Shown here piece after piece: positions 33,048-44,963 of a stretch of DNA of 64,000 bases. A program made the translations under genes and the position numbers. Location: NCBI RefSeq assembly GCF_000708205.1, contig NW_014575559.1, forward strand, positions 708,575-772,574, given 5' to 3'. The notes beneath the pieces were generated by a model. The model worked only from the letters and a program-made list of their open reading frames with translations. It did not search any database and was not told the origin of the DNA. The stretch comes from Mixia osmundae IAM 14324 (Eukaryota; Basidiomycota; Mixiomycetes; Mixiales; Mixiaceae). Position 1 is the first letter of the stretch; each line of letters begins with the position of its first letter.

Positions 33048-33438
33048 CGCTTGTCTCGGTGATGATCACTTCCCCGATGATGTGCAAATAGGTCGCTTCT
33101 TTTGAGCACGTTGGCACTTGGCTACGTGACGCTGCAGGCTACAGCACGGCGGGCCCTGTATGACACAAGACTGCGCTCGCTCGTACTGATCCTGGGTCTC
33201 GGCACTGATGTAAGGCGCGTATGTACGGGGATCGAAATATGAAGGTGGGATAATCTGTGTTGAAGGGAGTCAACGGCTTGGTATGCGCTATGCTCGATCA
33301 CCTGCGAGGCAACGACTCAGTGCTTAGCGTTGTTGTAGCTGGTCGATGAGGGCTCCGTTGAGGAGATTTTGCGCAGACACATCGAGAGCGAGGCGAGCAA
33401 ACCACGTCCTCGACGCGTGCAATGGTCAGATACAGCAG
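33048..33438. other. Intergenic, 391 bp
   Basis: Upstream of the MATTE gene and 3' of the SR140-like gene, both on the minus strand. Nothing recognised. Confidence 0.5.
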
Positions 33439-35694
33439 TCATCGCTTCTTTATACCCAATTTGACCGAGAATGTCGGCGCAAGAATTGGCGCAGGTGCTT
33501 CGTCTTGCGGCTGATCTGCTGAAATTGGCAAAGGAGCAGGCAAAGCAGGTGATACACCGTATAGCTCAGCATACTCTGCATCCGCCTCTGCGACGTCTTC
33601 GGAAACGAGGTCAACTACTTCCGGCGAGGCTTTGTCACCCACAGGGTCGCCGTCAACAGACGCCATGATAGCCCCAGATTCTAGCCTCTTGAACCCTTTG
33701 ATGGGCTCAGCGGACGAATAGTCTATTTCTGCGCCATCTTCGTCATCTTGCAGCTCATCAAAGTTGTCGGCAATGCCTGCGTCGCCATTGACCAGACGGT
33801 CTCGATATTCGAGCATGACAGCAGGCGGAAAGACGATCCAAGTTTCCCAGACTTCCAGGATCGACAAGATTTGACGAAGAAAGACTTCTGCCTTCATGCG
33901 ACCAGGAAACGACTGATAGATCAGATTGAGATGATCAAAGACTTGAGCCAGTCTTGTCTCGAACGCTTGCCGGTACTTCCATGCATTATGTATCGGAGCC
34001 GAGCTGTTGTGCAGGATATCAGAGACGAGATGAAGCCGAGACAGCTTTCTTGGGATGGGCGTCTCGTCAATCATGAGCGATCTGCAGATAATCTCCGCAA
34101 CCTCCTCGGCCATCTCCGTATGTCGCATTGCAAAGGCCATGCAGCGAGCGATGCGTCCTCGCGTAAGTGTCAAGCTTCGCAGATTGGCGTCCAAGCGGCG
34201 TCGTGACAACTTGCCCAATTTGCTGTCGCGCTTACGAAGCTCTCGCTCCTCCTCTTCTTCGCTGTCTGTCGTGTAGACGTCTGCTGCGCCCTGTACCGTG
34301 CGTGTCAACTTGGTTCACCGGGCACGCGAGATCAGTACCTCGTCCGTGAATGGCCTTGGAGGTGGACTAGGTGGACGGTAATCGCGATCGAGCAGCATCT
34401 TGAAGAAATGGTATGCCGGGTCTTGAAAATCGCGCAAAAAGGCATAGCGAGGATTGTCTGTCTCGCGCTCACGCACAAGTCGCTCAAACTTGGTGCCACG
34501 ATCTTGGATCTCGTCTGCCAGATCAACGAGAAAGTCTTCAGTGCGTCTGTCTATCTTTGGCCAAACGCGCTGCGTCTTTCGAGCTGGCGGCGAGCGAGAT
34601 CGACGATAAGCCGGCGATGTCGAACGAAAGCGTCCGGATCGACTTGATTTCTCTGGCATTTGCGCAGGTACGTGGTAGTACTTTGGCCGAGATGGTAGTG
34701 GCATGGACTTGCCCCACCCGGTTCGAATCGTATAGTCATCCCACTCGTATCCTTCAAAGAACTCTTGACCTCGTTCGGCGGTCTTGCGGTCCATGAAAGC
34801 AACGAAGCCGTTGAGACCTTGTGCTCGCTTGGAGGACTGTCCGAGCATGCCACTATGGACCACGAATTCGTCGCTTCGAGGCCACATAATTTTGACGGTG
34901 CCGACTGGGCCTACCTGCTTTGCTGCGAAATGCCCGAGAACTTCTTCATTGAGATGCGGAGGCAAATTGCCGAGATGTAAATTGGTCGTCATCGGATCGG
35001 CAAACCCATCGGCACCCATGTGTGCTTCTTGCGCTGCATGCCGACGTCAGCCTCGTACGGCGCGTAAGCGCAAGGCTTACCTGCTAAAGCGCTCAAGGAA
35101 GCACCCGTGTCTGCACTACCATTGAGCGCTATCCGTCGAGATTAGAAGCCATAGCTACCATTCATTCGGCTTCTGAGACGATCCTCGCGACTCTTCTGAT
35201 CTCTGCAAAGCCCTTAAGCAGATGTCTCGTGCACGAACCAAAGCTTACCGCTTGAGCTCGTCGAGGAAAGAATCCATCTGACGCTTCTTGCGTATCGCTA
35301 CACTCGGTGCGATGTCCTCCTCATCGAATGCGGGTCGCTTTGTTGTCGAGGAAGACGCTGTAGGCGCGCGCACAACTTCGCGTGGTCGCTCTGACGGTGC
35401 AGCTACGAGTCTACATGAGCTCTCAGCCTGACAAACATAGCGCGAGAATTGACCTCCGGCTCTGACGAACGCGGGCGCCTGAACACGCTTCTTATCATTG
35501 CCGCCGCTGCCTTCGAAAGCCTCTACAAAGTCGAGGTAGGCACGCGCAGCCTCTTCATCTTCTTGCTTTTGCTTGAGCTCGGCAGCCTGTTTTGATTTGT
35601 CAGCTACTCCATGACTGGCTTCTGCATGCCGTCTCGCCTCTTTCTCCTTCTGCTGCTTCGACTTGACATGAATGCCAGTTGCAAAGACAGTCAA
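33439..35694 (-). CDS. U2 snRNP-associated splicing factor SR140 (U2SURP-like)
   Basis: RRM-CID protein of the U2 snRNP/spliceosome. Exons 35249-35694, 35159-35202, 35081-35110, 34339-35033, 33439-34290 share one phase; 688 residues are covered plus an unresolved N-terminus. Marks: AARAYLDFVEAFEG and PAFVRAGGQ (N-terminal SR140 block); RRM with TTNLHLGNLPPHLNEEVL, VKIMWPRSDE and GFVAFMDRKTAE; SURP-like YAFLRDFQDPAYHFFKMLL; CID/RPR domain with IARCMAFAMRHTEMAEEVAE and LSRLHLVSDILHNSSAPIHN. Introns are 46, 48, 47 and 48 bp; one exon is just 30 bp. No in-frame ATG lies in the first exon listed, so one or more 5' exons exist; the ATG at 35971 (MSRPRFKTLEDSEIDLK) is a candidate start. Confidence 0.85.
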
Positions 35695-35971
35695 TTTGCT
35701 GCGACGGTGGACTTGTGAGCGATGGATCTAGCTAGACTCGAAAGACGCTGTACTCCTTGTCGACTTTGTCAGGCTACAGTGTCATTCGAGGTGCGTGTAT
35801 CGACAGTGTGAAGCAGGGGCAGAGCAAGCCAGGTCAGCATACGCCCTTGACCAAAATCTGAGCTCAGCTGATCCCATTGCCGCTTATCGCAGACGGGCCA
35901 GCTTGGGCTTCACATCGGACCTTGAGATCGATCTCCGAGTCTTCTAATGTCTTGAAGCGAGGTCTAGACAT
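35695..35971 (-). other. Unresolved 5' exon region of the SR140-like gene
   Basis: An ATG at 35971 opens a short basic/acidic peptide ending at a possible GT donor after DLK. A possible internal exon (LTKSTRSTASF, near 35725-35765) would join in phase to KLTVFATG. I could not close the chain of phases, so these pieces could instead be a separate tiny gene. Confidence 0.3.
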
Positions 35972-36046
35972 ATTGTGACCTGATGGACCTCTCGCAACTC
36001 TCCACGGCTCGACAAGTCGAAGCGCCGACACGTCAATAATCGACAC

Positions 36047-37230
36047 GTGGCCGACACCGCCGACATTTCGACACGTCACAAGCGTCAAGCGTCATGGTCT
36101 TATTGGCCACATCCCCTACTCCCCAGCCAAACAGATTCTCGCCATGGCAGCGCCGCAGCAGGCGTTTTCTGCTTTAAGCAAAATCGGTCCGCTGCCATTG
36201 CCACACTGCCACGCGATCTTGTGCTCTACATCGTCGACGAACTCGTCTTCACCGGAAAATGGGCTTATCGAGACTCTGGCACTATCCTGAGCCTCAGCAA
36301 GACCTCAAAAGCGCTTCGCAGGCTTGCTATACCGCATGCCTCAAAGGTGAACCAGCCTCACTTCGAGTCGGATTGCGTTTTTTTCCAGCATGCAAAACCT
36401 CATCATCAAGTCTCCTGACAGGCCTGTGGCTTTGCATGACAGCATCAAGGCTTCAAAGAATAGCGACCCGCCTATCGATCTACCTTCGCTGCTTTAGGTA
36501 GAAGCACGCAAGACCGACGCGACATACGAAGGAATACCGCAATCATACTTGCTGCAATCAAACTTTTGAGCAACTCACGGGACCAAAAAGCATCTGTCTC
36601 GACGATACAAGCATGCACATCGCAGACCCTTAATCAAATTTTGCGGTCCGACGATACGCGGTCTTACAGAAGTCGATCTCTAGTCGGCCTGCCGAGTCGG
36701 CGAGCGGATATTATTCATGCGCGAGCGATCAATGGGTACTACAGTCCTTGGGACAACGGCGTTGCGAACCCAGTCGGCAGCCTCGTCATGCTCTCCAAGC
36801 AAGTCATGCGACATGCTTGCGTCCTTGTGACTGACTTCCTCACTGCAGCCTGCTGTTCGCTGGCCTTTTGATCAATCGCGACAAGGTTCCGCAAGCTGTC
36901 GGTTGGCCGCAGACAATCTCATTCTTTCATGCCGCATTCGACTCGCTGCTCCTCAACGAGCTTCAATCATTGCAGCTCAAGGACCATCGAGTGAGTCCAC
37001 GTGGCATCAGGACCGGACAGTATTGACGCGCCTGCCTCTGCAGTATGGTGTCGATATTGAGGTTCCGTCGGCGACAATCCTCAGTATATTTGGCTTCAGA
37101 GGTATGTCAAGCTGCACCTCTTGCGACAAGCTGATGAGAGGAACTCGCAGCGAGTCAAATTCATGCCGATGCTGGTATCTTACTCGCTTCTTCGTCGCCT
37201 TCATCGCAGCATCCCTGCTTGCGTAACAGC
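36047..37230 (+). CDS. F-box-like protein, gene structure unresolved
   Basis: An F-box-like helix set is clear at about 36200-36345: ATLPRDLVLYIVDELVFTGK, then ILSLSKTSKALRRLAIPHA. Further pieces in other frames look coding and belong to the same strand: NLIIKSPDRPVALHDSIKAS (about 36380-36480), and LLFAGLLINRDKVPQAVGWP with FDSLLLNELQSLQLKDHR (about 36855-36990), which resemble the LRR-like tails of fungal F-box proteins. F-box proteins recruit substrates to SCF ubiquitin ligases. There is no in-frame ATG before the F-box and one junction (near 36345-36380) has no acceptable splice pair, so the gene may be decayed. The bounds are approximate. Confidence 0.4.
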
Positions 37231-38442
37231 TGTTAGTCAAGGAGAAGCGGTGATGCACTCCCGTGTAGGCATGCATGACGACGCGTCATTCATTGGTTCA
37301 TGTCTCAGTACATAGCACATTCAGCAGATTAGGTGAGGCTCATCGTCGCTTCAACGGCATCTGTTCTGTGGATATCGCTCAGCTTCGTAGCACGCATTCA
37401 TGTGTTGTTGAAAAGCACGCTGGTGTCCATTACAAGACAGGGTACAAATTGACTTGTCGTCGAGATTCGCCGGGCTGATGTCGACAGGTCTAAACGAAAT
37501 AGAGTTGCTAGATGGCTTGCCAGTGCCGTCAGATGCTTGACAGAGGCGGTCGATCCGTAGTCGAGGTCGGCTTTTGAGGATCGATTGTGATGCAAGAGCC
37601 CGTCCGGCGGTCGAGGAGGGGAGGCACAAGGCAAAACAGATGCAAACCTCTTTCACGTGCAGTGTTGGCCAGATACCTAGAAACCAACCGCTGCACGCAA
37701 TGTCCGTGGCCTGACATCTGCAATCCAGCGCAAGTGTTCGAGGACCGATAGCGGAGGCAGACCTGGGAACTCCTCTCCTAGCGAAATCTCACCGCCAGTG
37801 CCAACCCTAAATCGGCTCATAGATTTGCTATGCAGAAGTGTATTCTAGGGGTTAGAGGTAGGGCGAGCAGGCCGCTCGAGACAGTTGCCGATGAGCCAGC
37901 ACCGTAGCTGGAAGCGACAAACTCTTGTAGTCGGGCTCGAGCGAACAGCTGACGAGGCTGAGAAGGGCTGAGAGTATCGCCAGATGATTCGCCAGTGCCG
38001 TCAGCTGTTCGCCAGATAGTCGCCATAGCCTACAACGACCGTCAGTATCAAGGCGCACGAACTCAGAGACCGCAGACGAACCTCGCCAGTGGTACACTGA
38101 TCGCCAGATGCTGCCAGAGTAGTGTGACAACCCCTTTCGCGCCTCTTGATGACTCCCAGCCTGGCTCTGCGCTCTGTCCCTAACTCTTGCGTGGTGAGAA
38201 ATGTCGAAGAAGAGTGCAATTATATATCCGCTGCCTGAGCAGATGGCTGGCAAGGTTGCAATGTTTCTGCACTAACAGTTGACGAAAGTGGTGGCCAACG
38301 AGACGCGACTGGATACTTTGCCGCCGCAAATCTGCCGAGACGCTAATAAATCAGGGCGCGTCGCACAGACCCATCATTCTCGCGCACAGACCATGTCATT
38401 TGTCGACATGATCCTCCCTCATCTCCCATCTCCCTGCCAAGC
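37231..38442. other. Gene-poor stretch with two related LRR-like fragments
   Basis: On the minus strand two related peptides occur about 480 bp apart: HLTALASHLATLFRLDLS (about 37495-37550) and QLTALANHLAILSALLSL (about 37955-38010). At DNA level both share GCCAGTGCCGTCAG. No start, stop and splice set makes a gene. They may be remnants of a duplicated F-box/LRR gene. The rest shows nothing recognisable. Confidence 0.35.
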
Positions 38443-41400
38443 ATGCAATCAGATGTCCCGCCGCATCTGCGTGAGCTGTTTCTGGACGACAACGAGCGAC
38501 CGCTATTGCCAGCGCACTTGAGCTCGACAGCAGTGTCGCCTAGCCCAAGGCCGGCCAGCTCAGGTGATCTCGTACCGGCCTACAAGATCTTTGAGTCATC
38601 TGCGCTACCACTGCTTCTGCCAGACCTGGATCAACTGATCTGCGAGCAAAGTACGCCCGAGTTCTCATCGACTCAGCCTTTGCTTGGATCGAAAGAAAAG
38701 AAGGCATGGCGCGAATGGCACAAGCGGAGCAGCAGATTGTCAATATGGCAGCGCATCGTTGCTGCCTTTGTTCGCACGCCAGTGAAGCCACAGGGCGAGG
38801 TCACGCTGTTCCCGCCTTTTCACCTGCTGCCGCCCAATGTGAGCGTCGAGCTCCTCACGCAAAATCGGCGCAAAGGGGCAGGCGTAACCGACCTCAACAC
38901 GATGTTGTCCGCCGTTATTGACGGTCTCATCAGCTATGAGGCGAGTGCGACAGGACAGAAGCTGCTCCGTGTTGAGCTCCTTCGCGACACGGTACAGCTG
39001 TTAGCAGTAGTGCTTGGCTTATCTCCAACTTCAGCAGAGGCACTGATCGCAACGACATCGGTGTTCAAACAATACATTCGTAGAATCACTGCAGTCTTAT
39101 CTCTCAGCTTAGCGTCAGTCTTCGGCTCTGTCTATTTGTGGTTCTCAACTTTCATATTGCTTGTGATGATGTGCCTGTACTCTTTCTGGAAGATGACTGG
39201 GCGATGGCGCGGTGCCACAACATCACTCGACACGCGACTTGACGGTGAAGGCTTCGATCTAGACGGTCATTCGACGCAGAAATTGGGGTGGTTCACGCGT
39301 TTGCGCAAGACAAAAGCTATACACATGACACTGATCTTTGTCTTGACATCTCTGGTATGCTAGCTGTTCGCCGATTGCGTATCGACCTGACAGACTGTGG
39401 CAGTATATACCTCTATCAGAGCTGACACTGGCAGCACTTGTGTGGCGAAGTGACTTCTGGGTTGTTGATGACCCTTACCTCACAACTGACAACCCGCAGC
39501 CCATCACCTTGCCAGGCCAAAAAGATGGCCTCGATTTCTGCTATACGACCACCATGACCCTTGGCGGCTTCAATGGTGCACTGCCGATCTTGCTCATCTC
39601 AGCAGTCTGCGTTCTTGTCTACTCGCTGTGGTTCCCATTGCGTCTCTGGACCGTAGTGCGCGCATCAACGCCCGAGGTAGAAAATTACAATGAGATGGGT
39701 GCACATCGAGTCAACCTCGATGAGGCCTATCAGCGTGCCAGTGGACCAACAGATTCTGGGAGACTCAACTGGCTCTATCAAGGCTATCGCAAACGATGGG
39801 CGGCCTACAAGTCGCTCGTGATGCTGTTCAAGCTTCTCGTCGTTGCCGCCTCTGTCATTATCACAAAAGACAATTGTCTGCTTCGTCATCATCCACGGGC
39901 AGCGATAGCAGCCATACAGCAAGCAACCCTTTCCGTCCTCTTTCTGGTCTGGCTAGTAGTCCAGCTGACCAGTGGATGCTATTCAAGCGTGGTGGGCAAT
40001 ACCGTGGAGACCTTATCGCGCGTAGGCTACTTGTTGATCGCCGTGATCACACTCTGCTCGACCTTGAACATCGCCGGAGCCGCTGCCGTTCAGCATTACG
40101 GAAACACTTTCATCAGCGTCCTGCTATACATACTTTCGCTTTACGCCATCATCGCACCATCAAATATGGTACAAGGCTATCTACAACGCTTCAACAGGCG
40201 GCTCGCATTCAGTCTTGATGTTTTCAGTCCGTACTTGCACGTCGAGGTGCATATCAAGAGACGCGTTTGGCAAGAGACATGGACGACCATCCTACTCGGC
40301 GATGAAGAATTTGCTCTCGATCCGAAGCAGCGCATTGTGTTTGTAGAGCCGGCTGGCATAGCTCCCACTTTGCTCGATTTTCGCGACACCGTTGGCGAAC
40401 GTCATATAGAAAACTTACGACTTCTGACTCATTTAGGCTCGAGTGCATATGCGCAAGCCTGCGTTATGCTTCACGGCGCTCCCACCGTCGAGCTACAAGA
40501 TTACATCTGCAGTCAGCTGTCAGGTCCGGATGCTTACTGGCGTCCGCTACACGCACGGGCACAAGTGACGTCCTACTTCGGTCGCTGCGTCGTTATACAA
40601 TTCCCCTTCACACTTCTCTTCTATTACGATGATACCGGCATTGCTGTGAGTATCAGGACTCTTGCGGAGATTCATGCATTCGTCGCACAAAACACAAGCC
40701 ACGAGTTTCGCGAAGCTCAGGATGTGCGGCGGGTTCTTCGCGCTCTGGAAGGTCAAATTGTCTATGCGCCTCATGTTGCCTATCCGCGACATCGCTGGTG
40801 GATCAGCGCGTTCCTTTCGAGCCATGCTTGCCAATACTCCTACGCAACGCTCGTTATCAAACGCAATTCAGGCTCGACGTGGTCAGGAGTCAATCACAGC
40901 TCAGGCTTCAGACTGTCGCTGGAGTACAGGCATGACTCCGGTAAACGTGCGCCGATCCGGGGTGACCTGGCTCAGCTCGGTCTGTCGCAGGACTTCAGAC
41001 TTTCGCCAGCATTCACCGACTTTGTCTTGGACAATCGAGCACTGATCGACGAACACTTACCGAGGATCATGTGCGAGGTCCGTCGTCTACGGCAGCATTT
41101 CACAGACCAGATGCAAGCAAAGCGTGCTATCATGAGCTTCCAATTCCTTCCTCGAGTCTTCGAAAACATAGGCAATCTGCACGACATCAGCGCACGCCTC
41201 GAAAAGGACGAAAATTATGTGGGCTTGCGTAGCATCATGCAAGGCCGACGAGCTGCATTTGAACTCTTACAAGAGCGGCTAGATCGCCTGTCGTCGCCCC
41301 TAGCTCGCCGATGGTACATTTTCTTCGATGATCTTTATCGTCGGAACCATACGGTCGTCAGCCAGATAGGAAAGGCACCCGAGGCTTTCTCGCCGTTTCA

Positions 41401-41917
41401 CAAGTCAAGCATCTGCTATCGACCGATGACTCGATTGCGATTGGAGAGCTTCCTGCGCTATCACGGTCTTCTGCTTAGCCGGGGTGATTTGGGGTTCTTC
41501 CACACTGGCTTCCTCAATAGACTCTACTTTTTTCTCGACGAAGTTGTACTCAGAGCAGATAAACGAATTGGGATCAATCGAGACACCGCAACGGTTCGGT
41601 TCGACGAGATCGGTGCTACAACGACGACAGCAGAGTCTGGAGCTCAGAATTTAAAGTACACCGGCGATGCGGTGCTGTATGACTCTCCCTTGATCGAAGC
41701 GCATCAAGCGTTTCTCTTCGAGACTGTCTGGGATCGACCTCGTGTTACTTGGCAAACAGGTCAGAGACAAGCATGGATGCGCCAGAGAATGATGCGATTT
41801 CGGAGCGCGATTGCTGTCAAGCTTGGCCTGATGCCTGTCCCACATGCTCGACCTGGTCTCGGCCTATATTTGCGGCTGCGTCAAACTGGTAGCGGCTGGG
41901 AGAGGCCGAGTAGCTAG
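38443..41917 (+). CDS. Large multipass membrane protein of unknown function
   Basis: Two exons (38443-39354, 39404-41917; intron 49 bp) give 1141 residues. No signal peptide. The N-terminal ~200 residues are soluble. About seven hydrophobic segments follow between residues 205 and 580: among them AVLSLSLASVFGSVYLWF, LIFVLTSLYIPLSELTLAAL, GALPILLISAVCVLVYSLWF, LLVVAASVII, TLSVLFLVWLVVQLTSG, VGYLLIAVITLCSTLNIAG and ISVLLYILSLYAIIAPSN. The C-terminal ~540 residues are soluble and rich in aromatic and basic residues, with no known domain seen. The overall layout (long tail after a membrane core) occurs in uncharacterised basidiomycete proteins; I infer a transporter, channel or scaffold only in the broadest sense. 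Confidence 0.75.
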
Positions 41918-42346
41918 ATCACGGGTGCTTCAGCGAGCTATTCTATTCTGTTGCTACCCAGTCGATGCATCCTTTGTGTTTCATTGACCATTTTCGGGAG
42001 CAGAGGGCAAAAGACTCAAAATGCGCTCGTTGGAGCACTCCTATGCCATCTGTGTTGCTTAGACTTGTGGGATGTGGCGGTGCATGTGAATGCAAAGTGC
42101 ATCTGCTACAGTCACGGCCTGAGAGGACCTTGCATTCGCGTATGGCTCATGAGCAGACAGCGGTCCTCAAGTGTCGGCAGGCTCGTTTGTTATAGGTCGT
42201 GAGGCGACCTTGAAGTCCCATCTTGCCTTCACGTAGCTGCTGTCAGCTCTGTGCGTCACATAGATCAACGCCTATGTTGCTTGAACAGCGGGAGCTCTTT
42301 TATAGGTATATATACTAGATATTGTGTAAGTTGGTATACCAGATCA
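41918..42346. other. Intergenic, 429 bp
   Basis: 3' flank of the membrane-protein gene and upstream of the tRNA. AT-rich TATA-like bases (TATATATACTAG, about 42307) lie some 40 bp before the tRNA and could help place TFIIIB. Nothing else seen. Confidence 0.45.
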
Positions 42347-42446
42347 TTCTTGATAGTATAGTGGTTAGTACTTCCGCTTGTCATCTGGAGTATCAGAAGA
42401 TACACCACATACGCGGGCGACTCGGGTTCGATTCCCGATCAGGAAG
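42347..42446 (+). tRNA. tRNA-Asp(GUC) with a 28-nt intron
   Basis: Folds as a complete tRNA: acceptor arms TTCTTGA (42347-42353) and TCAGGAA (42439-42445) pair over 7 bp with one wobble, D-arm GTA/TAC, anticodon stem TCCGC/GCGGG, loop TTGTCA-C with anticodon GTC, T-arm with GGTTCGATTCC, discriminator G. The intron of 28 nt sits after position 37, the normal place. Without it the tRNA is 72 nt, the usual Asp length. A T-rich stretch follows immediately, fitting a Pol III terminator. No CCA is encoded, as expected for a nuclear gene. Confidence 0.93.
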
Positions 42447-42819
42447 TTCATTTTTGCTACTTTTGTGCACAGCGTTTGTGTTCTTTGGTCTTGTAGGACC
42501 TGAAATCTTTTATCACCAAAGGATTTGAACCGCTTCGCGTGGTGTAATGCGCGTCGCGGCAAATTTCAAGCTTATTCAACCGCGAGGGCAAGCGCGGGGT
42601 TTCCGTATGTGGCGTCGTCAAATGTGAGGTTTGCGCGTACTGCAGGCATATGTGACACGTGTCTATTGCCTCGTGGGCTGTCATACTGCAAAATTCAACT
42701 AAGTAATCGTAAATCGCAAAGCGCGATTGCAAGCTATCTAACACGTACTGCGTCTCGAAGACATGGTACGCTAGGCCCTTCTGCTAAAATCCACGAGAAC
42801 CTTTTGGGATGACAGAGGT

Positions 42820-43140
42820 CTCATGTGCAACAAAGTCCATCTGGACGGCGGTTTCGGTCAAGTGGCATACGACACGCTTGTTCGACCCATCTTTGAAGGT
42901 GGTTTTGGCCTCCACGATTGTTACGAACAGGCCCGAGCACCGTCGATACTGCTCGGTTGCCGTGTCCTTCGAGAAGGACGCACCGGACCGCATCTAGATG
43001 ACCCGGAGATCGCTGTGGGATCAAGTCAGGTTATGGGCTGAACGAATGGTGGCATGGTACGCATCAATCCTGCGGCGACTTTTCTTGTCCCCCAGGTGGA
43101 CAGGCCAGCGCGAAGCAATCTTGACTCTCGCTGACCTAAC
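42820..43140 (+). mobile_element. Probable decayed LINE (non-LTR) reverse-transcriptase tail
   Basis: The plus strand reads YDTLVRPIFEGGFGLHDCYE followed by QARAPSILLGCRVL, then in another frame LWDQVRLWAERMVAWYASIL. The first matches the GG(L/F)GL-D pattern that follows the polymerase domain in fungal and animal LINE reverse transcriptases. No polymerase catalytic motif, start, end or target-site duplication was found, so only a short remnant remains. Its position a few hundred bases from a tRNA gene may be coincidental. Confidence 0.3.
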
Positions 43141-43542
43141 AACATGAAAAAGCTGCCTGCCCCGTGGAGCACTGCAATCCTTGAGGTCAAGTCGTGTGTC
43201 ATATCGAAGCAGAATATGCTCGCCTCTGCGAGTATGCAGAGAGCAGGGAGCGTCAAAGTCCATATGCGAGAGCTGCACGCTGTAGACTTGGTATCTGCTT
43301 CGGTCTCATTGCTCTACTCCTACTCACGAGCTTCACTTATTCGCAAAGTTCATCAACTGGAGCGCGGCGTGACTCATCCCCGAAGATCAAAACACCACCA
43401 GGTTTGTGTTATCGGCGATGTTCTCGCCAATGCAATCATATCCTCCTCGTTAATGGCAATAGCATCCGCGGCACAAGCATGTAGTACACTGAGTTTGCTG
43501 TAACAATCGTTCCGTCCTGTATCAAGGGGAATGCGAGCTGCC
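43141..43542. other. Intergenic, 402 bp, downstream of the LINE-like remnant
   Basis: Short open frames on both strands but no recognisable protein; may include further decayed element sequence. Confidence 0.4.
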
Positions 43543-44963
43543 TTATGACGTCGCAAGGACGAGCTTCATCTCGCGCAGCAAGGTCTTACACTCGCTCGGT
43601 GAGCCGACCGTGATGCGCACGCAGCCCTCGCAACCAGGCTCGGTACCTCTGAAGCGCACAACGACGCCCTTGTCTTCTGCCAAGGTTTTGTAGACGAGCA
43701 CTGCGCGGGCATTATCTGGCTTGCGTGAGGTCGCATTAAGAATCTCGATGAGGATGAAATTTGCGTGGTTCGCTCCTCGTACTTTGCCGATGCCGTCCAA
43801 TTGGATGAGCTCCGTGATGAGTTGGGATCGAGCCTTGATCAGCTGGGCAAGATTGCGCTGGGTGAGTTCGATCGCGGCGGGCTCTAGTGCTTGCAAGGCA
43901 AGCTGCGCAGTCGGCGTCGAGATGTTATAGGGCGCTTTGGTATTGAACAAGATCTGCGCAAAGTCGCGCGAGGAGATGCAGCATCCCAGTCTGGACAAAA
44001 AGTCGTCAAACTGGCTCAGCTGCTCTGGCGAGTGCTCTTACCTGATGCCGGCCAGACCGAAGCCTTTGCTGAGCGTCTGCATGACGACCAAGTTCTGGTA
44101 GCCTTCGTTCAGCCTATGTATACATGATCAGTGAGGTATCATCAGAAGAGAGCGATCGACCACGCACAGCGTGACACCGCTCGCTTCTGGTTCGGCAAAA
44201 TCGATATAGGCCTCATCAAGCACGACAAGACCATGCCAAGTAGGATGATCAAGCAGCTGGCGCACAGCTTGCAGCGGTATCAAAGTACCTGTTGGATTGC
44301 CCGGCGAGGTGAGAAAGACGAGTTTGACGGCAGGTGTCAGTGCAGCGTTGATCTGGTCGCGCGTCAGCATGATGGCAAAAAGCGCACAGATCGAACAAAC
44401 CTCGTCTAGTCGAGGTACGAAAGTATCATCCAGAGGGACCTTTACAAGTGCTACGTCATTGACTTTCGCGCAGACCGAATACATCCCGTAAGTCGGCGGC
44501 GTGACTGCTCTGAAGTTCAGTATCGTTATGACTCATACTGACATGACGACTGACTGAGAATGCTATCTTTGCCCGGATAGCAAGTCACTCGCATGAGCAT
44601 ATCAATGACTTCGTCTGATCCTACGCCTAGGAAGATGCCCGCGGCGCCAATCTCGTCTCTGAGTCCCCTGAGCTTTGCTATCCTCGCCTTGATCTCATTC
44701 TGTTGAGGATCGGGATAGCGATGCAAATTTCCCATGCCGTCGCTCGAATCGGCGTCTAGCGGTGCATAGGAGCCCGATGGACGGGGCAAGGCAGACCCTA
44801 GCGAGTTCTCATTGGCATCGAGCAGGACACCAGACGAATAATCGTCTCTGGCGCATCGATAAGGCTGCAGCTCGAGTATGTTGGGCCGTATGATGGCTCG
44901 CAGATCAAAGCCCTTTGGCTTGGCTTCGTACGGCTTCGCACGAGTCCCATTTGACGTCACCAT
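43543..44963 (-). CDS. HIS5: Histidinol-phosphate aminotransferase
   Basis: PLP enzyme of histidine biosynthesis that converts imidazole acetol phosphate to histidinol phosphate. Exons 44555-44963, 44401-44507, 44168-44352, 44042-44113 and 43543-43990 give 406 residues. Signature stretches: LLDANENSLG at the N-terminus, ILTVTPPTYGMYSVCAK across the first junction, VFLTSPGNPTGTLIPL, VVLDEAYIDFAE, and TLSKGFGLAGIR, whose Lys binds PLP. The second intron (44353-44400, 48 bp) has no stop and keeps frame, so it could be read through unnoticed; removing it restores PRLDEINAALTPAVKLVFL. The start at 44963 (MVTSNGTRA) is chosen over an upstream open frame that lacks homology. Other introns are 47, 54 and 51 bp. 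Confidence 0.93.

Noticed and set aside
34715-34735. GGTTCGAATC resembling a tRNA B box
   Set aside because: It lies inside the RRM-coding exon of the SR140-like gene and has no acceptor, D or anticodon arms around it.
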